Shown: piece by piece, positions 49,491-61,070 of the stretch
Layout of the letters: each line of letters begins with the position of its first letter
Position numbering within the stretch: the stretch's first letter is position 1
The notes under the pieces: model-generated
Databases searched by the model: none
The model's input: the letters and a program-made list of their open reading frames with translations, nothing else
What the model was told of the DNA's origin: nothing
Translations under genes and position numbers: made by a program
Assembly (NCBI GenBank): GCA_030761205.1
Contig: JAULJL010000020.1
Location: forward strand, 4,469,001-4,533,000
Reading direction: 5' to 3'
Origin: Fremontodendron californicum
Taxonomy: Eukaryota > Streptophyta > Magnoliopsida > Malvales > Malvaceae
DNA length: 64,000 bases

Positions 49491-50780
49491 GAATTTTTAT
49501 AAGATTAAGGGTAAATTTATCACTATACTTTAATTCAATATTAAATTTTGTCATTTTACTTTTATTTGATTGAATTTTACCATTAAATTTTTATTTTTGA
49601 TTGAATTTTGTCACTCAACTTTAATTGAATGATTTGAAGACAAAATTTAATAAAAAATAATATTTTTTCAAACATTTTATTTTTATAATTAATAATAATA
49701 AATTAATTAATAAAAATATTAAAAATTAAAAAAATCAACATAAAATTTTTATTTTATAAAAAAATAAACTTAATTTTTTTCTCTCTTTTTTGTTTTTGTT
49801 TTTTTTTTTTCAAGTCTTTCTTTTATAAAATAAAATATCTATGCTATTTTTTTATTTTAAATATTTTTTATAAATTAATTTATTACTGTTAATTATTAAA
49901 ATGAAATATTTGAAGGAATATTTTTTTGGTTAAATTTTATCTTCAAATCATTCAAAATTAATGTTGAGTGACAAAATTCAATCAAAAATCAAAATTGAGT
50001 GACAAAATTCAATAAAAAATCAAAATTTAGTTGCAAAATTGAATCAAATGAAAGTAAAGTGGCAAATTTGCCTTTAATCTCAAAGTGTAATGATAAATTT
50101 TAATATCCACTTATAATACGGTAATAAATTTACTCCAATTTTTATTGTAGTAAAGTTATTATAATGTATGATATGATGTGCATTATCAAAAATAAAGTAA
50201 TATATATAGTAGCAAAAGTACCACGGCCAATTTAGTCGAACACAAATTCTTATTTGCTATTATTTCCACTGTCATAGTGTTTTAGCTGGACATGTAATTT
50301 TGAATATGATACAAAAATTGAATACAAATATGATATATTTAATAAATATAATAAATACGATACGATATATTTAAATATGATTATTATTATATATTTAATA
50401 CATCTATCATATTCATATTTAAGATTTTGACACATAAAACATATATTCTTAAAATTTATATTCATTTACTTGGACACACTTCATTATTAAAGTCTCACAG
50501 TCTGAATTCTTTTTTAGTAAACTTTTTATCATGTATGATATGATGTGCATTATCAAAAGTAATATATATATATATATATATATATAAATTTATATAATAG
50601 CAAAAGTACCACGGGCAATTTAGACAAACACAAATTCTAGTTGTCCATTGAAATTCTTATATGCTATTATTTCCACCATTATAGCATTTTAATTAGACCT
50701 AATAATTTAAATATTATACGAAAATATGACATAAATATGACACGTTTAATAGATATAAAAATAATATAATAAACATAATA
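49390..50780 (+). repeat. Local direct duplication (~370 bp units)
   Basis: Two stretches read nearly alike: 49410-49500 plus 50146-50330, and about 50420-50700. Shared words include TTCTTAAAATTTATATTCAT, GTATGATATGATGTGCATTA, AGCAAAAGTACCACGG and GCTATTATTTCCAC. The first copy is split by the TIR element at 49501-50136. Confidence 0.65.
49501..50136. mobile_element. TIR element (MULE-like MITE) inserted in one copy of a local duplication
   Basis: The left part (GGGTAAATTTATCACTATAC... TTGATTGAATTTTGTCACTC) is mirrored by the right part (GAGTGACAAAATTCAATCAA ... AATAAATTTACTCC). The word AATTTTTAT occurs at 49492-49500 and again at 50137-50145, a candidate 9-bp target duplication. The neighbouring related copy (about 50420-50700) lacks this segment entirely, so it acts as an empty site. 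The interior is AT-rich and non-coding. Confidence 0.65.
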
Positions 50781-51190
50781 CGATACGGTTAAACATGATT
50801 AACATAACATGATTAATACGTAGATCATATTCGTGTTTAAGATTTTGACACATTTAATAATTTGTGTTGTGTTTATGTTTACATGATTGACAGGAAAAAA
50901 AATACGAGACATAATATGTATATACAAATTATCAGATAACTTGAGAATAAAAAATAGAGATTTATTTTTATTTATGTAATTATAATAAAAAAAATTCCAT
51001 CTTTCAAATTAATTAAAATAACCAATGTTAACTTACATCAATATACAAGCTTATTACATATAAAAAAACAAAAATACAAGCTTAGGCTTATTTGAAACAT
51101 AAACAATCCTTTTTCTCATGAAAATACTAAAATAATAATATAAAAAAAAATTTGTCATAGTAAGTTTGTTACACATTTATTTCCTAATTT
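50781..51190. other. AT-rich upstream flank of the cyclin gene
   Basis: No coding signal is visible. It includes a CGTG/ACACG-rich dispersed repeat that ends near 50900. Confidence 0.4.
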
Positions 51191-51200
51191 TTTTGCATTA

Positions 51201-51491
51201 ATTATATAAGAAGATTTTCCTTGTATTTTTTATTTTATGGCAGCCCTCTCCTGTTTCCCTCATTTTTTCTTTTACACTAAACTCAAGTTGTCTTCCCCAG
51301 CTTCTCTCATTACAAAAGTTTCCTCTTCAGCCCTACTCTTTCTCACTCTCTCTTTTTGGCTTTATTGTATGATGAACAAAATGCTCTTCCCCACAAGCCA
51401 CTGATAAACCCTGCACAAAGCTTTCACCTTGATGAATTGAGTAGTTTCTTTTGGGTTCTATAATACCTCACTTTTTAGGCTTCTCTAAAAA
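51201..51491 (+). promoter_or_regulatory. Core promoter and 5'UTR of the D-type cyclin
   Basis: A TATA box (ATTATATAAG, 51201-51210) lies about 30 bp before a likely start near 51235-51240. It is followed by a pyrimidine-rich leader with several CTCTC runs to the ATG at 51492. Some CT-rich runs (51340-51356) are typical of plant 5'UTRs. Confidence 0.5.
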
Positions 51492-53678
51492 ATGGAAGAC
51501 AATCTTGACTGTTCAGCCTCAAATCTTCTCTGTTCAGAGAATACAAGCTCTTGCTTTGATGATGGTCTTGATTTTAATACCATAAATGAGTTTGGGGTTT
51601 CCCCTGGTTGTGACCGTCACCTTAAAAACCAAATTTTTAATCAACAAGACCCTTTTTGTATAAACAACAGATCGACTTCTTTGATGGGTAGTTTTGATTT
51701 TGCAATACAAAGTGATGATAGAATCAAAGAAATGGTTGAAAAAGAGGTGCAGCATTTACCTGAAGATGATTATCTTAAGAGACTGAGAAGTGGGGATTTG
51801 GACTTGAGTGTTAGGAGAGAGGCTCTTGATTGGATTTGGAAGGTCTGTTTTTTATTTAATCAGTTTTATTCAAAGAAAGCTCTTGGGTTTTTGCTTGTTT
51901 GATCCATTTGATCATTGTTTATTTTTTTTTTTCTTTCTCAGCATAACTTTAATGTTTAACCGGTTTCTGTAACATGGTTTTTGGTTTTCAACAGCATTAT
52001 AGCCTTTTTCTCAGCAAAACCCATCACATTGTGCATTTTTTTTTTGGGTTTTTCTTTATTATCTTATTTTATTTCACTTTATTTCTGTAATGGGATTTCC
52101 ATACTTTGTTTGGATCAATCAATTTCTGAGCTATCATAGATTTTTGTTTTAAAGTTTATTTCTTAATTAACCTTTTTTTTTTCTTCCCATTTATGGCAAC
52201 CTGAAATTGGAATTGTGTTATCTTTCTGTGTTTTCCCTTTTCATTCTGTATTTTTTATAATACTAAATTGGACTCTGTGTTTGGCTTATTCCTCAGTGAT
52301 AATGTGCTATGAATGATGGTCTCACGGTTGATTTATGAAACAAATTATCTTTGACTTGATTTTTCATTTTTGATCAACAGGCTTGTGCTTATTACCGTTT
52401 TGGACCTTTGAGTCTTTGCCTATCAATTAACTACTTGGATCGGTTCCTATCAGTTTATGACTTACCCGTAAGTTCACAAAGTAGCATCAAGTTTGATTCT
52501 TTCTTTTTTCTTACATCATAATCATAGCCACTGATTGTATTTTTTTTAGTATCCTTGATTTGTTTTTCTCTATCTTTTGGGATAACATGACACAGAGAGG
52601 TAAAACATGGACTGTGCAACTGCTGGCTGTAGCTTGTTTATCAATTGCAGCCAAAATGGAGGAGACAAAAGTGCCTCTGTCTGTAGATTTGCAGGTGATT
52701 AGAACATTTTTGGAATGTTTTGATGTGTTTAGCAATAGATTTTGATCACTTGGTCTTTTCCCAGTATGAATTTACTGATTGTGTTGATTTGTTGTTTTCA
52801 GGTAGGAGAACCAAAGTTTGTTTTTGAAGCTAAAACAATACACAGAATGGAGCTTTTGGTTTTAAGCACATTGAAGTGGAAAATGCTAGTTCTTACTCCT
52901 TGCTCTTTCATTGATTACTTCCTGAGTAAAATTTGTAATGATCAATATCCATCATCAACTTCAATGTCTAGATCATTACAACTGATATTGAACACAATCA
53001 GAGGTTTTTATCTCACTGTTCCATTTGTTATGTTGTTGTTATTCTTTTTGTTACATTTTTCATCATTGAGGATTAATGGGGTTTGAAAATGATGCAGTGT
53101 TTGGTGGGAATGGATGCAGGTATTGACTTCTTGGAGTTCAGACCTTCTGAAATTGCTGCAGCAGTGGCAATTTCTGTTTCAGGAGAAATGCAAACATTAG
53201 CCATTGAGAAGGCAATTTCATCTTTCATCTTTGTTGAAAAGGTAAAAAAAAAAAAAAAAAACAAAATGGTGGTGCCAGCAGAAGTAAAAAACTCAAGAGA
53301 GAACAAATTTGTTTTTGCTGTTAGGTCTTAGAAGCTATGTTACTCGGATTCGGGTGTAAGTGTCGGACACGGATATATATTTGATTTATTCTAAGCTTTG
53401 TGGGATTTTTGCAGGGTAGAGCGTTGAAGTGTGTTGAACTGATGAAAGATTTGTCATTGATTAATGGGTCTGCAAATGGTAATGTGGCAAATCATCCCTC
53501 AGCTTCTTCCTCTGTGCCCCAAAGCCCCATTGGGGTGTTGGATGCTGCAGCATGCTTGAGCTATAAAAGTGATGAAATAACAGTTGGGTCATGTGCAAAT
53601 TCTTCACATTCAAGTCCAGACATTAAAAGGAGGAAACAAGACAACAACAAACCTTCCCAACTAGATTTCAAGTCATGA
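51492..53678 (+). CDS. CYCD2;1: D-type cyclin, CYCD2/CYCD4 clade, 6 exons, 374 aa
   Basis: Exons: 51492-51842, 52381-52467, 52596-52694, 52802-53003, 53120-53241, 53415-53678; phases agree. D cyclins activate CDKA, and the complex phosphorylates retinoblastoma-related protein at G1/S. The LxCxE motif that binds that protein is present as LLCSE (residues 12-16). The N-terminal cyclin box runs from about residue 77 (RIKEMVEKEVQHLP, SGDLDLSVRREALDWIWK) through NYLDRFLSVYDLP and LAVACLSIAAKMEET to about 205. The C-terminal cyclin fold covers about 207-320 (HRMELLVLSTLKW, DFLEFRPSEIAAA). The tail has SPIGVLDAAACLSYKSDE and SSPDIKRRKQ, shared by CYCD2/CYCD4 proteins. Length matches the family (about 310-380 aa). 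Whether it is closer to CYCD2;1 or CYCD4 cannot be settled by eye, because these arose from one ancestor. Confidence 0.93.
53335..53398 (+). mobile_element. hAT-type MITE fragment in cyclin intron 5
   Basis: CTATGTTACTCGGATTCGGG followed by GTGTCGGACACGG and TTTGATTTATTCTAAG matches the first third of the KAC intron copy 1. The element is truncated 16 bp before the acceptor of exon 6, so it lies very near the branch-point region. Confidence 0.7.
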
Positions 53679-55317
53679 GATGTGAATTTCCCTTCATTTT
53701 TCACACCTTTTTTTTTAGTCCAAAAATCAATTTGGTTAAATGGGAACTTTGGTGTGGTTTTGGAGCACAAAGAGAGAGTGAAAAATGGGAAATAGCAAAG
53801 AAAATGTGAAAAATGATTTTGAAGTTCTTCAATGCTAAAAGAATGAACAAAAGGAAAAAAACAAAAAATTTGTCACCAGCTGTATATATAAATCAAGAAC
53901 CCTCAATTACAGCTATGGATATCACAGGCAGAAGAAGTGGATGGTGGTGTTGTTTTTGTCTTTTAGAAGGAAATACTAGAGTTTTTTTTTTTTTTTAATT
54001 ATTATTATTTGTTGTAGCTTCCAATTATAAATGAGAGAAGAAAAAAAAATCAAGTTAAAATATATGTATAGGGGTAATTAAGTTTTTTTTTAGTATAACG
54101 GAAATCGCAATTTAAAGATAGAAAACAGATGTTGGGATTTGAATTTTAAACCTGTTGTATGTCAGTTTTTAAGAGTGGTTGTTTGAACCAATTAGGTTAA
54201 GTTCAGATTAAAAAATCTAAGTTTTGTTTAATTTTGTTTAATTTTTATCTTTTTTATCCAAATGAAAAATTATCAGATAATCTTAAAGGCAAGAATTATG
54301 TTCAATGTTGTAATCCAAAAAAGTTGTTTGACCTGTGCTGACATAAAACTCGAGACGGTGTCGTTTTTTGGTTGGTTATTATGAGGATCAGAAAAGGCCT
54401 TAAGTGGGCCCAGAGAGAGAAGCTCACAAAAACATTTGTTTTTTTTTTTTTTTTTAAGCATTTGTTTTCGACTGCGAGTCTGAGACCGGTCAACATCTGA
54501 GTTTTGGTTTTTTGGAGTTTTGGTGTCTGAATTCTGAAATAATGATGAAAGAAAAGAAATGAAAATCATGTTTGAGGATATATATACAATGAATTTTGTT
54601 AATAAATGTTTTTAAAATATTTTTTAAAGTTATTATATATGGTTCATCTAATACATTAAAAATAATAAATAAAATTAGTAATTTTTGTATTTAATACAAG
54701 AGAAATGTAAACCATACTCTAGTAACATCGATTAAGGTGATATTTGTAGAAAAAAATATAATTAATGCATTTTTTTTTAATTTTATAAAAGTAATGTATT
54801 AAATACAATTTTTATTAAAAATAATAATTAAATAATTCTTAAAGATGTCTATAGACACTCATTAAGCAAATCTTAATATAATATTATTATTATAAATAAT
54901 ATATTAATTAATCTAAAAAAATGTCCTAAGAACACTTATTAATAAAATTCATATATGATCTTCCATTGAATACATGTTAGATAAATAAAAGCAATAAACA
55001 AATTTGTTAGAAGTGCACAAGTTTCACGTCTAATAAATTTTTTTCTCTATGAAATTAAAATTTTAATATTTTATCAACAAATTATATATAGATGTCGATA
55101 AAATATTATAGTAGACATTATAGTAATTAATTAATTCTATCATTTGAATTCAAGATTTAACCTAATTAATTTATATTATTATTTTAAAAAAATGATATCT
55201 AAAAAAAAATTTGAATTCGAATTGAAACTAATGTTGATTTGTCTTGCTGGTTATTTTTTGCTGTTTTTTTTTTGGTTACTTTCCCTAAACACCTCTTAAA
55301 AACTAGCATATTCAATT
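53679..55317. other. 3' flank of the cyclin gene and AT-rich spacer
   Basis: The cyclin 3'UTR probably covers 53679 to about 54050. The stretch 54270-54570 has moderate complexity but no recognised exon. 54640-55250 is AT-rich. A SINE-like copy is listed separately. Confidence 0.4.
54060..54212 (-). mobile_element. SINE-like copy 2
   Basis: The minus strand reads CTTAACCTAATTGGTTCAAA (A-box-like), then about 45 bp later AAAATTCAAATCCCAACA (B-box-like). The alignment with copy 1 (42585-42722) is good over ~85 bp. Confidence 0.45.
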
Positions 55318-58282
55318 TTTTTTGGATAGGCAAAGTTTTTATTTATCCAAAAGTATCATGCACTGCTACATCAATACAACCAGCATAGCTGGCAAACAAA
55401 TGTACTATTTTACAATGTCTTCTTTAAATAGCTAAGAACCAATTATGCTATCAGTGAGCTTTTTAACCCCCATGCTACATGCAAATCTCTATTAACAGTA
55501 TCATCCTTTATGGTTTTCATCCCCCCTAGTCTATAGCTAACCTCCTCCTTGATTTTCTCAAGCATTTGCATACATTGCTGAGGTTGTTTACCAAATCTGC
55601 GGTTATTCCTCTCCCTCCATACATGATATATGAGAGCATTCCAAGCAATTCGAAGCACTGTAGCAATAAGAGATTTACCCTTTAGCTTCCTCTTTGCCCA
55701 TTGAACTTCAAAGTCCCAGCTTCTGATGACTCTATGAAACTTACATAAGTGCAGAATCTCCCTCCATACTGCCTTAGAATACTCACACTCAAAGAATAAA
55801 TGGTCTCGAGTCTCCATTTGTTGACTGCACATATCACAAGTTCCATTAAGATCCATTCCCCATTCCATCAATCGATCTTTTGTAGGGAGCTTGTTCTGAA
55901 TTGCCATCCATGATATTTGGGAATGCCTTGGAATATGGTAGGCATACCATACCAATCTATCCCAATCCACCTTTGGCTGCCTTGGCCTGATTTGCTGCCA
56001 CACTTTAGCCACTGAAAACCTGTCCCCAGGAAATTTCCAAGCTAATCTTCCATTATTCTGATAGGTAAATTGAGCTGCTAATGGTCGCAATTGTAGGATT
56101 TTCCTCCAAATCCAGCTACTTCCCTGGGTGATTGGGAACTGCCAGAATGATGTGCCTTTTAGAACATAGTTGTGGATCCAAGCAATCCACCATGAACCTG
56201 CCTTAAAAAGCAATGTCCATATTATCTGCATTATGCTTGCCCTGTTCCAAGAATCTAGATCTTTCAGGCCAAGTCCCCCCTCTGATCTTGGACAACAAAT
56301 TTTCTGCCAACTCACCCTTGCTCCTCTGGCTTCTGCATCTTTCCCTAACCAATAGAATCGAGAACAGAGTTGATTAATTCTGGAGAGCACTGCCTTGGGT
56401 AGAATAAAGATTCTACACCAATAGTTTTGTACATTAAACAAAACTGATTGAATAAGCTGGAATCTTCCAGCATAGGACAGAATTTTTGATGTCCAGTGAG
56501 TGATCCTAGCAGTAATCTTTGAGATAAGTGGGACACAGTCTTTTTCTGTCAGCTTCTTTGTTACTAGGGGAACCCCCAAATACCTCACTGGCAGCTCACC
56601 TAGCTTGAAGCCTGTCACCCCCTGGATTTCCTGAAGCTGAGCTCTACTGATGCCAGAAGAATAAAGTTCACTTTTGGCACAATTGAGCTGCAAACCAGAA
56701 AGTTTATAAAAACTTTCCAGGATATCCTGCACTCCTTGGATGGATTTCAGGTGCCCTTTAGTGAAAATCATCAAGTCATCAGCAAAACATAGGTGAGTGA
56801 GCCCAATCCTTTTGCACTTAGGATGGAAATCAAAGACTTTATGCTGTGCAGCAGCATCCAAAAGCTTAGAGAGTGCATTCATAGCAAGCACAAACAGATA
56901 GGGGGAGATAGGATCTCCTTGCCTTATACCTCTTTCTCCCTTAAAGTAGCCCACCAAGCCTCCATTAATTGATAGAGAGAACCTAGGACCAGTGATGCAA
57001 CTCTTGATCCATGATATAAATTCTGTTGGAAAATTAAAAGCTGCAAGAACCAGCAACATGAAGTCCCAGTCAAGTGTATCAAAAGCCTTTTGAAGGTCAA
57101 CCTTTATAGCACTTCTAGGTGACAGAGTTTTCCTGGCATAGCCTCTTACTAACTCCTGTGCCATTAGGACATTATCTGAGATATTCCTTCCTTCCATAAA
57201 GGCACTTTGACTTTTGCTGATGATTGTTGGCAGGAATTTTTTGAGTCTTCTTGCCATCACAGATGTAATGCTTTTGTAGACTACTGAACAACAGGAAATA
57301 GGCCTGTAGTCTTTAATACAAGTAGGATTATGGTTTTTTGGCACTAGAGCTACAATTGTGGAATTAAAGCCTGCCAGCAAATCTCCGGTCTGGAAGAAAT
57401 GAAGAATGGCATCAATGTACTCTTCCCCTACTACTGTCCAAGCTTCCTTAAAGAAGTGAGATGTGAAACCATCTGGCCCTGGAGCCTTGTCCCCCTTGAT
57501 GGCAAAAATGGACTCCTTGACTTCCTCCCTGGTTATTGGCTTTGAGAGTTCAAATTTCTCTGCATCCGAGAAGGAGAACTGCAAAAGTTCTCTTAGAAAC
57601 TCCCTTGTACATCCCTCAACATTATAGTCCTTAGTGCCAATAATTTTCTGGAAATGAGAGACTGCTGCCTGAGATATCTGTGAAAAGGTTTCAAGCCTAT
57701 TTCCACTATCATCATACAGGACTCTCATTGTGCCCCTATTCTGCCTAGCTGCAACCATCTTGTGAAAGAATCCAGTATTCTGATCTCCTTCTTGAAGCCA
57801 TTGAACCCTTGACTTCTGCCTAAAGTGACTCTCTTCAGCTTTTCTCAGTTCATTATACTCTTGAGCTAACATCCTTTCCTTTTCTACCAATTCATCAGAA
57901 GGATGGCTGAGAAGATCTACTTGGACATCCTCTAACTCCTTCCTCTTAGTTGTAACCTTCTCAGATATGCTACCATAATAAACATGATTAAAATTCTTCA
58001 AGACTGACTTTAATCTCTTCATTTTGGCATGCAACCTGACCATGGGATTACCACCAGTAGGTACCCTCCAAGAGTTCTCAACAATGTGCATAAACTCTGG
58101 ATGTCTGGTCCAATAGTTAAAAAACTTGAAAGGTTTAGGTGGAGAGGAACTCACCATATCAAGCTTTATGAATGCTGGGCTGTGATCAGAAATTTCTGGA
58201 GCAAGGAATTCTACATGAGACTCTAGAAATGCTGTGAGCCATTCTGCATTAATAAGCACTCTATGCCTTGTCATCTTCAATA
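55318..58282 (-). mobile_element. 5'-truncated L1-type LINE retrotransposon
   Basis: The minus-strand element ends at its 3' side with AATAAA-containing sequence and a short poly(A) (plus-strand T run 55316-55323). The 8-bp word ATTCAATT flanks both ends (55310-55317 and 58283-58290), a plausible target duplication. The 5' side is cut within the endonuclease domain, the usual outcome of incomplete target-primed reverse transcription. The ORF fills almost all of it. Confidence 0.85.
55443..58280 (-). CDS. LINE ORF2 fragment: end of endonuclease, reverse transcriptase, zf-RVT
   Basis: An uninterrupted frame of 945 codons. Residues about 8-42 are the tail of the apurinic-type endonuclease (LINAEWL, ISDHSPAFIKL). 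The reverse transcriptase covers about 265-545, with DKAPGPDGF, DYRPISCCSVVYK, VDLQKAFDTLDW, GIRQGDPISPYLF and the catalytic box FADD (residues about 499-502, codons 56775-56786). The zf-RVT domain lies near 790-860 (HSQISWMAIQNKLPTKDRL, CDMCSQQMETRDHLFFEC). No RNase H domain follows. The upstream endonuclease and ORF1 are absent, so the element cannot move by itself. There is no real start codon; translation would begin outside the element. Lack of stops over 2.8 kb points to a fairly recent insertion. Confidence 0.9.
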   Translation of the reverse strand: MKMTRHRVLINAEWLTAFLESHVEFLAPEISDHSPAFIKLDMVSSSPPKPFKFFNYWTRHPEFMHIVENSWRVPTGGNPMVRLHAKMKRLKSVLKNFNHVYYGSISEKVTTKRKELEDVQVDLLSHPSDELVEKERMLAQEYNELRKAEESHFRQKSRVQWLQEGDQNTGFFHKMVAARQNRGTMRVLYDDSGNRLETFSQISQAAVSHFQKIIGTKDYNVEGCTREFLRELLQFSFSDAEKFELSKPITREEVKESIFAIKGDKAPGPDGFTSHFFKEAWTVVGEEYIDAILHFFQTGDLLAGFNSTIVALVPKNHNPTCIKDYRPISCCSVVYKSITSVMARRLKKFLPTIISKSQSAFMEGRNISDNVLMAQELVRGYARKTLSPRSAIKVDLQKAFDTLDWDFMLLVLAAFNFPTEFISWIKSCITGPRFSLSINGGLVGYFKGERGIRQGDPISPYLFVLAMNALSKLLDAAAQHKVFDFHPKCKRIGLTHLCFADDLMIFTKGHLKSIQGVQDILESFYKLSGLQLNCAKSELYSSGISRAQLQEIQGVTGFKLGELPVRYLGVPLVTKKLTEKDCVPLISKITARITHWTSKILSYAGRFQLIQSVLFNVQNYWCRIFILPKAVLSRINQLCSRFYWLGKDAEARGARVSWQKICCPRSEGGLGLKDLDSWNRASIMQIIWTLLFKAGSWWIAWIHNYVLKGTSFWQFPITQGSSWIWRKILQLRPLAAQFTYQNNGRLAWKFPGDRFSVAKVWQQIRPRQPKVDWDRLVWYAYHIPRHSQISWMAIQNKLPTKDRLMEWGMDLNGTCDMCSQQMETRDHLFFECEYSKAVWREILHLCKFHRVIRSWDFEVQWAKRKLKGKSLIATVLRIAWNALIYHVWRERNNRRFGKQPQQCMQMLEKIKEEVSYRLGGMKTIKDDTVNRDLHVAWGLKSSLIA

Positions 58283-58290
58283 ATTCAATT

Positions 58291-60240
58291 GCTCTGTCCC
58301 CCCTTAAGTTTTTATCTCATTAGAACACCCATATAATTTAGTAAAGCCATATCAATGAAGTTAATGAATTAAGAACAAAAAAATAAAAGCCATTAATAGA
58401 TAAATTAAAAATGCCTTTAATTCTTTGTAAAAGGTAAGCTTTACTATTGCACAAATCTTTATATATAGTTTTTAATCAAATGAGACATGAGAGAATGTGT
58501 TTGTCTCCTTTTAAGTTCTGACTGGATTATTACATAATCAAAAAATATATTTTAATATAAATAGGTATTTTCAAGTTTTGTTGGGGTAATCTTTTCTTGG
58601 ACAATTAATAATGTATTACATTGATCTGTTGTAAACAGATTTTACTTTTAGTGTGTTAATCATTGAATTAAATGCATTTTTCTTTAATCTCTTGACCATC
58701 TTAACTGAAGTAGTATTAAAAAAATTGAATTGGATCGATTGATCGGATCGATTAAATCGAAAATTGATGATATATCCAATTCGATGCATATCATAAAATC
58801 GAAAATTTTTCGAACTGATAAAAGATCGATTAAATCAGTAAAAGATTGATAAAAACCAGAAAAAAAAAAAAAAAAAACGATTTAAACTTATTCCTATATC
58901 ACACAAACATAAAGAAACAATACCAATTCTCCCCATGTGCCTGATGGCAGGATTAAAATGGGTTTTTTTAGTAGAAAAAACAAATAGACATAATCAAGAA
59001 CCTCAAAAAGTATCCACTCAGAGTCTGCTATATTTTTCTTGGGAAAAAAAAAATGAATTTTCCATCCAATGAGTGCAGCCTTTTTCCTTAAACTGAAACT
59101 CAAAAAGCAGTCACCCCTTAAAAACAGAAGACAACAGAGATTAGAAAAGAGTAAAATAGTGTAACTTTGACTGATTAACAACAGCTAAGCATGGTCAATC
59201 AGGTTTATATTAAACAAAATAACCCCAATTTGTAACTGACAATGCCATTAAAGGGGGATCCCAATGGTAAACAACAACCATTTCTCTGCTAGGGACATTT
59301 TAAAGAGAAGGGGAATACCAACAGAAGAAGTGAAAAGACAGACAAGTGTCGTGAGACTGTTGGAAAAACTAATGAATTTGTATATATTTGTATTTTGTAG
59401 CTAGCAAAAGTTAATTAACATGGCCAGCTCATTCCTGTTTCTGAGTCATTCAACACCAGATTTACAGCAATTTTTTCCCCTTTTTGCACAAAGTTACTCA
59501 CTTTCTTCTATATATGGTTTTCTGTTTCCTTTCTTTTCTCTCCTCTGCATTTGTCTTTGTGGGGACCCAAAGATATGGTATGTGCTACAGTCTCACTGCC
59601 AAAACTGGTTTGGGTTGGTAGAAGAGTATGCAGTAAAAATTTTCTTTTTTTGATATGAAACACAGTAAAATTTTATGTGGTGTTTTATTTTATTCAAATT
59701 CGGATGAGAATCAGGGTACGTATTCAATATGAATATATATATATTTTTATATATTTAAAAAATTATATTTTATATATATATTCGAATATGTGTCGGATAC
59801 GTTGAATATGAATATTTTAAAAAAATAAAAAATCTGAATAACATAAGTTAGTGTATATTTATGGTGATAGGAAATAGTTTTATGATAGCCACATTTAGTC
59901 ACTTACCTCCAACAAAGAAAAGATTAAGAGTTAAATTTTCCTCTTTAAAAACTCCACAATAAAAAACAATAGCAGCAAAAAAAAAGTCCAATTGTTGGTG
60001 TCAATATCTTTAATGATACATACACACTAATATGATCAGAAGCAATATATATATTATCATGCTAAATTTTATAAGAAGCCCTTAATCTAAATTATTCAAA
60101 CGTGAAACTGTCATTTTCTTTTTGTCAAGCTTAAAATCTAAGATCAAACAAGTAGTGAAAACTTTCTATGATGTAAGTAGTGAGTTGAGACATGTTAATG
60201 CATTAATATTGTTAGTAGTATTACTTAATTTTTTTCATGG
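58291..60240. other. AT-rich intergenic region with worn repeats
   Basis: A GATCGG/CGATTAAATCG-rich repeat lies at 58720-58880. A worn copy of the hAT MITE lies at about 59695-59850 (AAATTCGGATGAG ... AATCTGAATAACATAAG). The stretch 59200-59640 is less AT-rich but yields no recognised exon. Confidence 0.4.
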
Positions 60241-61070
60241 GAAAAGTACACGTACCCCTAAGCTTTACTAAAAAATACATTTACCTCCGTATAGTTTGAA
60301 AACTACTTACTTATCCTTTGAAATTTGATGAAAAACACACTAATCCCCTAACCCTAAACCCTAAGTAAATTTTAAATAAAAAGACAATTATATCCTTGTT
60401 AATTATTAATCATATATTTTCTTATTTATTTTATTCAATTTTCTCATTTTTTAATTAAAAAATAATGAGAATTTAATTAATTTTAAAATTATCTTTAATT
60501 ACTATAAATTAAATTCTAATTAAATTATATTCTAATTCAAGTAAATATTAAATATTTTAAACTTATCTTTAATTCAATTATATATTAATTTTGAGGTGAA
60601 TTCATTAAATTATTTTTATTTAAAATAAATTAATTATCATTGTATAAAAAAATTAATGGTAAAAAAATTGATTAAAATAAAAAGAGAGAAAAGAAAAAGG
60701 AGAAGAAAAAAAATGAAAATATAACTATCACTATCATCCATGAGATTTTATTGAAATTAAACTTACCTCTACTAGTTTGAAAACCACATTTTATCTCTCT
60801 AGAAAATAATTAATGTTAGGATTTCATTAATCAAACTAATATTTATTCAAATTTTACTTTAAATATTAAAAATACCCTCATTTAATTTTTTTCCTTATTT
60901 TTACTTTTATATTTTGTTTTAATTATTTTTTTATCATTAAACTTTTTAAAATAATTTTAATTTATTTATTTTAAATAAAAATAATTTAATGAATTCATCT
61001 CAAAGTTAATATATAATTGAATTAAAGATAAGTTTAAAATATTTAACATGTACTTGCATAAAAATTGATT
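60241..61070. repeat. Complex repeat with direct and inverted copies
   Basis: 60530-60665 and 60925-61065 are reverse complements (shared words CTTATCTTTAATTCAATTAT, GAATTCATTAAATTATTTTT). 60265-60330 and 60755-60800 resemble each other in direct orientation (TTACCTC...AGTTTGAAAAC). A short CCCTAACCCTAAACCCTAAG stretch at about 60347-60366 resembles the plant telomere repeat, but only two units are present. Confidence 0.5.

Noticed and set aside
60347..60366. Telomere-like CCCTAACCCTAAACCCTAAG
   Set aside because: Only two to three units; too short to claim an interstitial telomere.
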